Assembly: GCF_001613005.1 (NCBI RefSeq)
Contig: NZ_BDBN01000060.1
Span: 1-62,547, forward strand
DNA from: Nocardia nova NBRC 15556
Lineage (GTDB): Bacteria; Actinomycetota; Actinomycetes; Mycobacteriales; Mycobacteriaceae
Length of the DNA: 62,547 bases
Direction of reading: 5' to 3'
Of this stretch, positions 1 through 6,985 are shown in pieces (position 1 is the stretch's first letter; the number at the start of each line of letters is the position of its first letter). The translations under genes and the position numbers were made by a program. A model generated the notes under the pieces. That model saw only the letters and a list, made by a program, of their open reading frames with translations, was not told where the DNA came from and searched no databases.

Positions 1-1
1 G

Positions 2-874
2 CGGACGCCCGCGCCGGAAACCATGCGGACGCCCGCGCCCGAAACCCGCCGCGTTCCCGAGCCGCCGCACGGCACGGACGCGGCACGCGCCCCGGAGACG
101 GTGCGCTACCCCGACGCCGGCGGTGCCGACGCGGACCGCGGAACCTGGTGGCGCGCAGACGATTCCGGCTTCCCACCCACCCCGCCGCGGGAAACCACGG
201 GCTCGCTGTGGGACGACGAACTGGCGAAGAAGCTCACGGTGCCGCGCGGTGGCGCCGAGCAGAAATCGGGTTCGGGCTCGTTGTGGGACGACGACGAGCT
301 GGCCAAGAAGCTCGCGCCCTCGCGGCCGGTGCCCGGACCGGAACCCGCCGAGGCCGGCCGCAACAAGACGGTCCTGATCGGCAGCATCGGCGCGGCGGTC
401 GTGCTGATCGTGGCGTTGATTGTGGTTGTCGTCTTCGCCACGAGCGGTGGTGGCGACAAGTCCGACAATGCGCAGGCCGGTGGTGCGACCAATGCGGCCG
501 ACGGCACCGGCTGCCAGGCCCGCACCGAGGGCAATCTGGTCTACGGCAACGGACCCGGCGACACCTCGAGCGGTGCGAACGCAATCTTCGGCTACCAGCA
601 CGCGTATTACACCGATCGCAATGCCGAGAAGGCGCACACCTTCATCGCTCCTGGGGCGAACGTGCAGGCCCCGCCGGACCTGCAGAAGACCATCGACGAG
701 CACATCCCGAAGGGCACGACGTACTGCCTGCGGATCGCGACGACCGCGCCCAACCAGTTCAACGTCGAGGTCTCGGAGTTCCACCCCGACGGTACGAAGT
801 CGTTGTATCTGGAGGTCATCACGACCGTGAATCAGGGAGGCCGGAACCTCATCCAACTGATCCAATCGTTCTAA
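2..874 (+). CDS. Membrane-anchored hypothetical protein with duplicated SLWDD motif (5' end outside window)
   Basis: The frame is open to the window edge, so the true start probably lies upstream; the first ATG is at 23. Counting from that Met, a Pro/Asp-rich cytoplasmic part carries a duplicated motif, GSLWDDELAKKL (residues 60-71) and GSLWDDDELAKKL (85-97). One transmembrane segment follows (about 116-140), then a low-complexity Gly/Asn linker and a roughly 120-residue extracellular domain with two Cys (one in GCQAR, one in TYCLRI). The C-terminal domain resembles one I remember from Nocardia and mycobacterial cell-envelope proteins (DUF8176, from memory). Function is unknown. The bases before the Met encode RTPAPET, repeated directly after it, which supports a longer repetitive N-terminus. 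Confidence 0.75.
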   Translation, partial: RTPAPETMRTPAPETRRVPEPPHGTDAARAPETVRYPDAGGADADRGTWWRADDSGFPPTPPRETTGSLWDDELAKKLTVPRGGAEQKSGSGSLWDDDELAKKLAPSRPVPGPEPAEAGRNKTVLIGSIGAAVVLIVALIVVVVFATSGGGDKSDNAQAGGATNAADGTGCQARTEGNLVYGNGPGDTSSGANAIFGYQHAYYTDRNAEKAHTFIAPGANVQAPPDLQKTIDEHIPKGTTYCLRIATTAPNQFNVEVSEFHPDGTKSLYLEVITTVNQGGRNLIQLIQSF

Positions 875-878
875 ATCT

Positions 879-908
879 CACAATATGAGAATATGAGTTC
901 ATATTGTG
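879..908. promoter_or_regulatory. AT-rich inverted repeat with a third half-site (candidate operator)
   Basis: CACAATATGA (879-888) and TCATATTGTG (899-908) are perfect 10-bp arms around a 10-bp spacer. Inside the spacer AATATGAG is repeated in tandem (882-889 and 890-897). It lies just after the stop of the upstream gene and about 50 bp before the aminotransferase start, and is far more AT-rich than its surroundings. No regulator gene is adjacent, so the binding protein is unknown. Confidence 0.6.
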
Positions 909-959
909 GATGCCGCTGTGCGAAAGTGGAGGTACCACCCTTTTCGCTCGGAGGTCTCC

Positions 960-2135
960 ATGTCGCCGCATACTCCACCCCTGTCCCGTCGGCTGGGCGG
1001 TCTGCAGAGTTCGGCGATTCGGGATCTGCTCAAGCTGACCTCCCGGCCGGACATAGTCAGCCTGGCCGGGGGCCTGCCCGACGAACAGCTGATGCCGCGC
1101 GATGCCATCGCCCGCGCCGCGGAGTCGGCGCTGGCCGACCCGTCCCGGTTGCAGTACACCGAGTCCGCGGGTTGGGGGCCGCTGCGTGAGGTGCTCGCCT
1201 CGCGGGAGTCGGTGCGACTCGGCCGGCCGGTGCCGGTGGAGGAGATCTTCGTCACGCACGGTTCGCAGCAGGCTCTCTCGCTGCTGGGTGAGGTCCTGCT
1301 GGATCCGGGCTCTCTCGTGGTGGTCGAGGATCCGGCCTACGTCGGTGCGTTGCAGGTGTTCCGCGCGGCGGGGGCGCGGATCGTGGCGATTCCGCTGGAT
1401 TCCGACGGTATGCGTGTCGACGCTCTGGCCGAGCTGCTCGAGCGCGGCGAGCGTCCGGCGCTGGTGCATACGGTGAGCAATTTCCACAACCCGCGGGGTG
1501 TGACGCTGATCCCGCAGCGTCGTCGCGAACTGGCGGCGCTGGCCGAACGCTACGGCTTCTGGGTGGTCGAGGACGATCCGTACGGCGAGCTCTGGTTCGA
1601 TCGCCCCGCGCCGCAGGCCGTTGCCTCCTACTCGCCCAACGTGATCCGGCTGTCGAGCGCCTCGAAGATCCTGGCGCCGACACTGCGGGTGGGCTGGATG
1701 ATCGCCCCGAACGCGGTGTGCCGTGGCGTGGAATTGCTGAAGCAGGGCGCCGATCTGTGCGGTTCGGCGCTCACCCAGCAGATCGCCGCGGACCTGCTGG
1801 CCGACGAGCCGTGGCTGGGCGCCCACCTGGACAAGGTGCGCGGCATCTACGGCGAGCGTGCCACCGCCCTGGTGAACGCGGTTCGCACCCGTTTCGGCGA
1901 CCGGGTGGTGAGCACCGACGCCGCCGGCGGCATGTTCGTGTGGCTCGACTTCACCGACGGCACCGATACCGTCGAACTGCTTCCGCGCGCGATCGACCAC
2001 GGCGTGGCCTACGTCCCGGGCTCCGCCTTCGCGGTCTCGCAGCCCTACCGCGGCTCGATGCGCCTGTGTTTCACCACGTCGGATGCGGCGACGTTGGAGC
2101 ATGCGGTCGACCGGCTCTTCGCCGCCGCAGAGTGA
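960..2135 (+). CDS. PLP-dependent aminotransferase, class I/II (2-aminoadipate transaminase/LysN-like)
   Basis: 391-residue fold-type I aminotransferase. Visible landmarks are SLAGGLPDEQL near the N-terminus, NFHNPRGV in the cofactor region, VVEDDPYGEL with the pyridine-contacting Asp, and SSASKILAPTLRVGW holding the Schiff-base Lys. The stretch resembles the LysN/2-aminoadipate and aromatic transaminase group rather than full MocR regulators, because no N-terminal winged helix is present. I chose ATG 960 because GGAGG stands just before it; the upstream GTG at 906 lies inside the operator palindrome. Substrate is uncertain. A 2-aminoadipate substrate would fit the lysine-catabolic genes near 14-18 kb, but that is inference. 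Confidence 0.9.
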   Translation: MSPHTPPLSRRLGGLQSSAIRDLLKLTSRPDIVSLAGGLPDEQLMPRDAIARAAESALADPSRLQYTESAGWGPLREVLASRESVRLGRPVPVEEIFVTHGSQQALSLLGEVLLDPGSLVVVEDPAYVGALQVFRAAGARIVAIPLDSDGMRVDALAELLERGERPALVHTVSNFHNPRGVTLIPQRRRELAALAERYGFWVVEDDPYGELWFDRPAPQAVASYSPNVIRLSSASKILAPTLRVGWMIAPNAVCRGVELLKQGADLCGSALTQQIAADLLADEPWLGAHLDKVRGIYGERATALVNAVRTRFGDRVVSTDAAGGMFVWLDFTDGTDTVELLPRAIDHGVAYVPGSAFAVSQPYRGSMRLCFTTSDAATLEHAVDRLFAAAE

Positions 2136-2171
2136 TCCGTTACCTCGATTACCCACTAGCGCAATAATTTT

Positions 2172-2206
2172 CGCAATTGCGCAGTAGTTGATCTTGCCGT
2201 TACGAT
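2172..2206 (+). promoter_or_regulatory. Possible promoter with CGCAATTGCG palindrome before the small secreted protein
   Basis: A 10-bp perfect palindrome CGCAATTGCG (2172-2181) overlaps a possible -35 TTGCGC (2177-2182), followed after 18 bp by a possible -10 TACGAT (2201-2206), about 30 bp before the small gene. Weak evidence based on hexamers alone. Confidence 0.3.
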
Positions 2207-2235
2207 CCATGTGGACTCAAGGGAGGGAGAATGTG

Positions 2236-2406
2236 ATGTCCGCAAAGGTTGTTTTCGGGGTAGCGATTGTCGTGTCACTCATCGGGTTCGCGCCGAGCGT
2301 GGCAGCGGCAAGTGGTCCTTGTCAGCCAGGTGTATCGACAAACTGCACGTCGACACCGCCGCCGCCGCAGTGTCAGCCTGGAGTGTCGACGAGATGCCCG
2401 CGGTGA
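2236..2406 (+). CDS. Small secreted protein with two CQPGVSTxC repeats
   Basis: 56-residue protein that looks like a Sec-exported peptide. After MSAKVVFG comes a hydrophobic stretch ending in VAAAS, a good signal-peptidase site near residue 25. The mature part of about 30 residues has CQPGVSTNC, a Pro-rich TSTPPPP linker, then CQPGVSTRC and a short tail. Four Cys in two identical spacings suggest disulfide loops. ATG 2236 is preceded by GGGAGGGAGA; a GTG lies three bases upstream. It is convergent with glpK. I know no family for it. Small size leaves some doubt, but signal peptide plus internal repeat is unlikely by chance. Confidence 0.65.
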   Translation: MSAKVVFGVAIVVSLIGFAPSVAAASGPCQPGVSTNCTSTPPPPQCQPGVSTRCPR

Positions 2407-2444
2407 CTGGTAGTGCGTCACGGTAGCGTCGACGGTCAATGACA

Positions 2445-2479
2445 CTACGGGTGGGCTGGCTTAATCAGCCCACCCGTAG
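2445..2479. terminator. Bidirectional stem-loop terminator overlapping the glpK stop codon
   Basis: CTACGGGTGGGCTG (2445-2458) pairs perfectly with CAGCCCACCCGTAG (2466-2479) around a 7-nt loop. The right arm is made of the last codons of glpK and the loop contains its TAA. There is no T-run, so it may act as a pause/stabilising hairpin for both convergent transcripts. Confidence 0.65.
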
Positions 2480-3960
2480 GTGCGTTCGACGGCCTTGTTC
2501 CACTCGGCGTAGAGGCGTTCGCGGTCGGTGTCGGACATGGTCGGCTGCCATACCTTGTCCTCGGACCAGTTGGCGCGGATGTCGTCGGTTCCGGACCAGT
2601 AACCGACGGCCAATCCGGCCGCGTAGGCGGCGCCGAGCGCGGTTGTCTCGGTGATCACCGGCCGCACCACCGGCACATCCAGGATGTCGGCCTGGAATTG
2701 CATGAGCAGTTCGTTGGCCACCATGCCGCCGTCGACCTTGAGAGTCGTCAGTTCGACGCCGAGATTCTCCGCCTCGGCGTCGGCGCGCATCGCGTCGATC
2801 ACCTCGCGGGTCTGAAATGCGGTGGCCTCCAAGACCGCTCGGGCCAGATGCGCCTTCGTGACGAAACGGGTGAGTCCGCTGATCACGCCGCGCGCGTCCG
2901 GCCGCCACCGCGGTGCGAACAGACCCGAGAAGGCGGGCACGATGTAGGTGCCGCCGTTGTCGTCGACACTGCGGGCCAGCGGTTCGATCTCGGCCGCGGA
3001 TTCGACGATGCCGAGGTTGTCGCGCAACCACTGCACCAAGGATCCGGTCACCGCGATCGAACCCTCCAGCGCGTACACCGCGGGCTGGTCGCCGAGCCGG
3101 TAGCAGACCGTGGTCAGCAGGCCGTGCTTGCTGAATACCGGAGTGGTACCGGTGTTGAGCAGCATGAAATTGCCGGTTCCGTAGGTGTTCTTGGCCTCGC
3201 CCGGCGACAGGCACGCCTGCCCGAAGGTCGCGGCCTGCTGATCGCCCAGGATGCCGGCCACCGGAACCCCGGCGAGCGGTCCGGCGGAGATCTCGGCATA
3301 CACCTCCGAGGAGCTGTGGATCTGCGGCAGCATCGAGACGGGGATGCCGAACTCCGCGCAGATCTGCGAATCCCATTGCAACGTCTCAAGATTCATCAGC
3401 ATCGTGCGGGAGGCGTTGGTGACGTCGGTGAGGTGACGGCCGGTCAGCTTCCACAGGATCCAGCTGTCCATGGTGCCGAAGCACAAATCCCCGGCCTCCG
3501 CGCGGGCGCGCACCCCCTCGACGTTGTCGAGGATCCACCGCAGCTTGGGGCCGGCGAAATACGTGCTCAGCGGCAGTCCGGTCCGGTCGGCGTAGCGCGC
3601 GGGACCGACGTCGCCGGCCAGCTCGTCGCACAGCGCCGCGGTGCGGGTGTCCTGCCAGACGATGGCGTTGGCCACCGGCTTCCCGGTGGCGCGCTCCCAG
3701 ACCAGGGTGGTTTCGCGTTGGTTGGTGACGCCCACCGCGGCGATGTCCCCGGCGCCGATCCCGGCGTCCTCCAGGGCGGCGCCGATCACGAATTCGGTGT
3801 TGCGCCAGATGGTTTCGGCATCGTGCTCGACCCAGCCCGGCCGTGGGAACAACTGCTCGTGCTCACGCTGCCCGAGGCCGGCGATGCGGCCGGAGCGGTC
3901 GAACACGATGCACCGGCTCGAGGTTGTCCCCTGATCGATGGCGGCCACGAAGCGTCGCAT
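2461..3960 (-). CDS. glpK: Glycerol kinase
   Basis: 499-residue FGGY-family kinase that phosphorylates glycerol to sn-glycerol 3-phosphate in the cytoplasm. The N-terminus AAIDQGTTSSRCIVF is the classic phosphate-binding motif of GlpK, WQDTRT follows, and GILGDQQAATFGQ, then TYGTGNFMLLNTG, and later VDGGMVANE complete the family signatures. Length matches GlpK (about 500). It is divergent from glpD with a 132-bp gap, so the two genes for glycerol use share a regulatory region. The C-terminal codons form one arm of a strong hairpin. Confidence 0.97.
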   Translation of the reverse strand: MRRFVAAIDQGTTSSRCIVFDRSGRIAGLGQREHEQLFPRPGWVEHDAETIWRNTEFVIGAALEDAGIGAGDIAAVGVTNQRETTLVWERATGKPVANAIVWQDTRTAALCDELAGDVGPARYADRTGLPLSTYFAGPKLRWILDNVEGVRARAEAGDLCFGTMDSWILWKLTGRHLTDVTNASRTMLMNLETLQWDSQICAEFGIPVSMLPQIHSSSEVYAEISAGPLAGVPVAGILGDQQAATFGQACLSPGEAKNTYGTGNFMLLNTGTTPVFSKHGLLTTVCYRLGDQPAVYALEGSIAVTGSLVQWLRDNLGIVESAAEIEPLARSVDDNGGTYIVPAFSGLFAPRWRPDARGVISGLTRFVTKAHLARAVLEATAFQTREVIDAMRADAEAENLGVELTTLKVDGGMVANELLMQFQADILDVPVVRPVITETTALGAAYAAGLAVGYWSGTDDIRANWSEDKVWQPTMSDTDRERLYAEWNKAVERTYGWAD

Positions 3961-4092
3961 CCGTGCAGGCTACTAAACCTCGCACGCGCCGCGCATCACA
4001 TCGCCGCGGGCCCGGCGGTGGACTAGGGTAGTAGCGATTACCGACGGGTAACGCAGGACGATCCCACCGAACAGTGCGGAGGAAGTCGAGCG

Positions 4093-5841
4093 ATGAACGA
4101 GAAATCACACGGTCAGCACACCGGCGAACTGGGGCCCGAGCAGCGGGAGGCCAGCTGGGAAAGCTTGGGCGCCAAGCATTTCGACGTCATCGTAGTCGGT
4201 GGCGGGGTCGTCGGCGCGGGCATCGCCCTCGATGCCGCCACGCGGGGCCTGGAAGTGGCCCTGGTGGAGGCGCGCGATCTGGCCTCGGGCACGTCGAGCC
4301 GTTCGTCGAAGATGTTCCACGGCGGCCTGCGCTACCTCGAGCAACTGGAATTCGGGCTGGTCCGGGAGGCGCTGCGGGAACGTGAGCTCAGCCTGAAGAC
4401 ACTGGCCCCGCATCTGGTGAAACCGCTGCGGTTCCTCTACCCGCTGACCAACCGCGGCTGGGAGCGGCCCTACGTCGCCTCGGGACTCGTGCTCTACGAC
4501 ACCATGGGTGGCGCGAAATCCGTTCCGGGACAACATCATGTGACCCGGTCCGGCGCGCTGCGGCTGGCGCCGGGGGTGCGCCGGGACGCGCTGATCGGCG
4601 GGGTCACCTACTACGACACCGTGGTCGACGACGCCCGCCACACCATGACGGTGGCCCGGACCGCCGCCCACTACGGCGCGGTGATCCGCACATCGACGCA
4701 GGTCGTGGACTTCCTGCGGGAGGCCGACCGGGTGGTCGGAGTGAAGGTGCGCGACAGCGAGGACGGGCGCACCACCGAGGTCCGCGGACATGTCGTGATC
4801 AACGCGACGGGCGTGTGGACCGACGAATTGCAGGCGCTGTCGCATGTACGCGGCCGATTCCATGTGCGCGCGTCCAAGGGCGTGCACATCGTGGTCCCGC
4901 GCGATCGGATCGCCAGCGACGCCGCGCTGATTCTGCGCACCAAGACCTCGGTGCTGTTCGTGATTCCGTGGGGCAGCAATCACTGGATCATCGGCACCAC
5001 CGATACCGACTGGAATCTGGACCTGGCCCATCCGGCCGCCACCAAGGCCGATATCGACTATCTGCTCGAACGGATCAACGAGGTGCTCGTCACCCCGCTC
5101 ACCCACGCCGATATCCAGGGTGTGTACGCGGGGCTGCGGCCGCTGCTGGCCGGGGAGAGCGACGAGACGTCCAAGCTGTCGCGCGAGCACGCGGTGGCGC
5201 AGATCGCGCCCGGTCTGGTCGCCATCGCGGGCGGCAAGTACACCACCTACCGGGTGATGGCCTACGACGCGGTGGATATCGCCGTTCACGACATTCCGCA
5301 GCGGGTGTCGTCCTCGATCACCGACAAGGTGCCGCTGCTCGGCGCCGACGGCTACTTCGCCCTGCTCAACCAGACGCCGCAGCTGGCGCAGACCTACGGT
5401 GTGCACCCCTACCGGATCGAACATCTGCTCAACCGCTACGGCGCCCTGATCACCGACGTACTCGATCTGGCCGAGGGCAAACCCGAACTGCTGCAGCCGA
5501 TTACGGCCGCGCCCAGCTACCTGCGGGTGGAGGCGGTGTACGCGGCGGCCGCCGAGGGGGCGCTGCATCTGGACGACATCCTGGCCCGGCGCACCCGGAT
5601 CTCCATCGAGTTCTCCCACCGCGGCACCGAATGCGCCGACGAGGTGGCGCGGCTGGTGGCGCCGGTGCTGGGCTGGGACGAGGAGCAGATCCGGCGCGAG
5701 GTCGGGACGTACAACGCCCGGGTCGACGCCGAGATCCGGTCGCAGACCCAGCCCGACGACGTCTCGGCCGACGCCCTGCGCGCCGCCGCACCGGAACCTC
5801 GTCCGGAGATTCTGGAACCGGTGCCGCTTCCGCAGGGATAG
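4093..5841 (+). CDS. glpD: Glycerol-3-phosphate dehydrogenase (FAD, respiratory)
   Basis: 582-residue membrane-associated flavoenzyme oxidising glycerol 3-phosphate to dihydroxyacetone phosphate and passing electrons to quinone. The Rossmann FAD motif is at residues 35-43 (VGGGVVGAG), followed by TSSRSSKMFHGGLRYLEQ, typical of GlpD; GGKYTTYRVMA is also a family signature, and the C-terminal third matches the DAO_C domain. ATG 4093 follows GGAGGAAG. A TAGGGT hexamer near 4024 is a possible -10. Paired divergently with glpK, so it should complete the glycerol pathway. Confidence 0.96.
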   Translation: MNEKSHGQHTGELGPEQREASWESLGAKHFDVIVVGGGVVGAGIALDAATRGLEVALVEARDLASGTSSRSSKMFHGGLRYLEQLEFGLVREALRERELSLKTLAPHLVKPLRFLYPLTNRGWERPYVASGLVLYDTMGGAKSVPGQHHVTRSGALRLAPGVRRDALIGGVTYYDTVVDDARHTMTVARTAAHYGAVIRTSTQVVDFLREADRVVGVKVRDSEDGRTTEVRGHVVINATGVWTDELQALSHVRGRFHVRASKGVHIVVPRDRIASDAALILRTKTSVLFVIPWGSNHWIIGTTDTDWNLDLAHPAATKADIDYLLERINEVLVTPLTHADIQGVYAGLRPLLAGESDETSKLSREHAVAQIAPGLVAIAGGKYTTYRVMAYDAVDIAVHDIPQRVSSSITDKVPLLGADGYFALLNQTPQLAQTYGVHPYRIEHLLNRYGALITDVLDLAEGKPELLQPITAAPSYLRVEAVYAAAAEGALHLDDILARRTRISIEFSHRGTECADEVARLVAPVLGWDEEQIRREVGTYNARVDAEIRSQTQPDDVSADALRAAAPEPRPEILEPVPLPQG

Positions 5842-5844
5842 CGG

Positions 5845-6018
5845 TCAGGGCGCGGTCGACGTGGGCGCCGAGGTGTGACCGGAATGCACGGGGCCCGTAC
5901 TCGGCGAGTGCTGCAGGGCATAGGTGAACAGCACGGTGGCCGCGATGGCGATGGCGGTGATCATCAGCTGGGTGACGAGCCGTGTGCTACGACGCATCGC
6001 GGTGCTCGCATATGCCAT
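5845..6018 (-). CDS. Small single-pass membrane protein
   Basis: 57-residue protein starting MAYASTAMRRSTRLVTQ, with a basic N-terminus, one hydrophobic helix (about residues 16-35, LMITAIAIAATVLFTYAL) and a short Ser/Thr/Pro-rich tail. This topology fits a small membrane protein or an uncleaved signal anchor. The frame extends 31 codons upstream to 6111, but that extension is polar and has no ribosome site. Its stop is 3 bp from the glpD stop on the other strand. No family recognised. Confidence 0.45.
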   Translation of the reverse strand: MAYASTAMRRSTRLVTQLMITAIAIAATVLFTYALQHSPSTGPVHSGHTSAPTSTAP

Positions 6019-6137
6019 CTGCCCTGCTTCCCGACCGGTGACGATCTGTGTCGCCCTTATGTCGCGCTCACGCTCCGAAACGTTAGCGGCCGAAAGAAAT
6101 ATAGCTATCAATCGGCAAACATTGTGCTTCGTCCCGG

Positions 6138-6944
6138 TCAGCGGCGAGCCCGGCGTGCGGCCCTCGGTTCCGGCGTCTCGGGTGCGGGCTGACAGCGAGG
6201 GCAGAAGTAGATGCCGCGTTCGGTGGCGGTGGCGGAGGCGGCATCCGGTCCGAACATGCGGACGAGAATCATCGATCCGCAGCGCCGGCAGGGTTGGCGC
6301 TGCCGGCCGTAGACCACCGCGGGCCGGGGTGGATGGTGGGCCGCTCGCTCGAGGATGCGGTGCGCGGCGTCGACGAGTCCGGGGAGATCGGGTACGGCTG
6401 CGACCGGAGTGGCCGGGTGGATCCGCTCGGCGAAACAGATCTCACTGCGGAAGATGTTGCCGACTCCGGCCATGACGGTCTGGTCCAGCAGCGCGAGCCC
6501 GATCGGCCGCTCCGGGTCCGCGCGCAGCCGGCGGACCGCCTCGGCCGCATCCCAATTCGGGCCCAGGAGATCCGGGCCGAGATGATCGATGGCGGTGTGC
6601 TCGTCGGCGAGCGGGAGCACCTCGACCAGGCCGAGGGAGAAGCCGACGGCTTCGGTGTCGTCGGTGGCGAGAATCAGGCGCGCGGTGAATCCGGGTTTGG
6701 TCCACCGCTGGCCGGGGCGGTAGACCCGCCAGGTGCCCTCCATCTTGAGATGGGTGTGGATGCTGACCTTTTCGGTGCGCACGAACAGGTGTTTGCCGTA
6801 GCTGCCGACGCTGTCGACCCGGCTGCCGCGCAGATCGAGCGTGGCATAGCGCGGGACACGAAAGTCACTGCGAGTCAGCGTCTTTCCCGCCAGCGCGGTT
6901 CGCAGCCGGGCCGCCGCGAGGTAGACGGTATCTCCTTCCGGCAT
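6138..6944 (-). CDS. nei2: Fpg/Nei-family DNA glycosylase (endonuclease VIII type)
   Basis: 268-residue base-excision-repair glycosylase/AP lyase. After the initiator Met, PEGDTVY gives the catalytic Pro2-Glu3 pair of the Nei branch. The helix-two-turn-helix region holds GVGNIFRSEICF, and the C-terminal zinc finger shows CRRC and CPRC separated by about 20 residues. Start is supported by GGGGGTGA upstream of the ATG. It lies next to lhr on the same strand, as I remember for the mycobacterial nei/lhr neighbourhood, suggesting a joint repair role. Confidence 0.93.
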   Translation of the reverse strand: MPEGDTVYLAAARLRTALAGKTLTRSDFRVPRYATLDLRGSRVDSVGSYGKHLFVRTEKVSIHTHLKMEGTWRVYRPGQRWTKPGFTARLILATDDTEAVGFSLGLVEVLPLADEHTAIDHLGPDLLGPNWDAAEAVRRLRADPERPIGLALLDQTVMAGVGNIFRSEICFAERIHPATPVAAVPDLPGLVDAAHRILERAAHHPPRPAVVYGRQRQPCRRCGSMILVRMFGPDAASATATERGIYFCPRCQPAPETPEPRAARRARR

Positions 6945-6985
6945 CGCCGTTCACCCCCTGTGTCGCCCGAGGATGCGCGCCGGTC

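Noticed and set aside
906..959. GTG start at 906 for the aminotransferase
   Set aside because: The GTG is part of the operator palindrome and lacks a ribosome site, whereas ATG 960 has GGAGG.
4105..5619. Long frame antisense to glpD
   Set aside because: Shadow of glpD codon bias with no recognisable domain.
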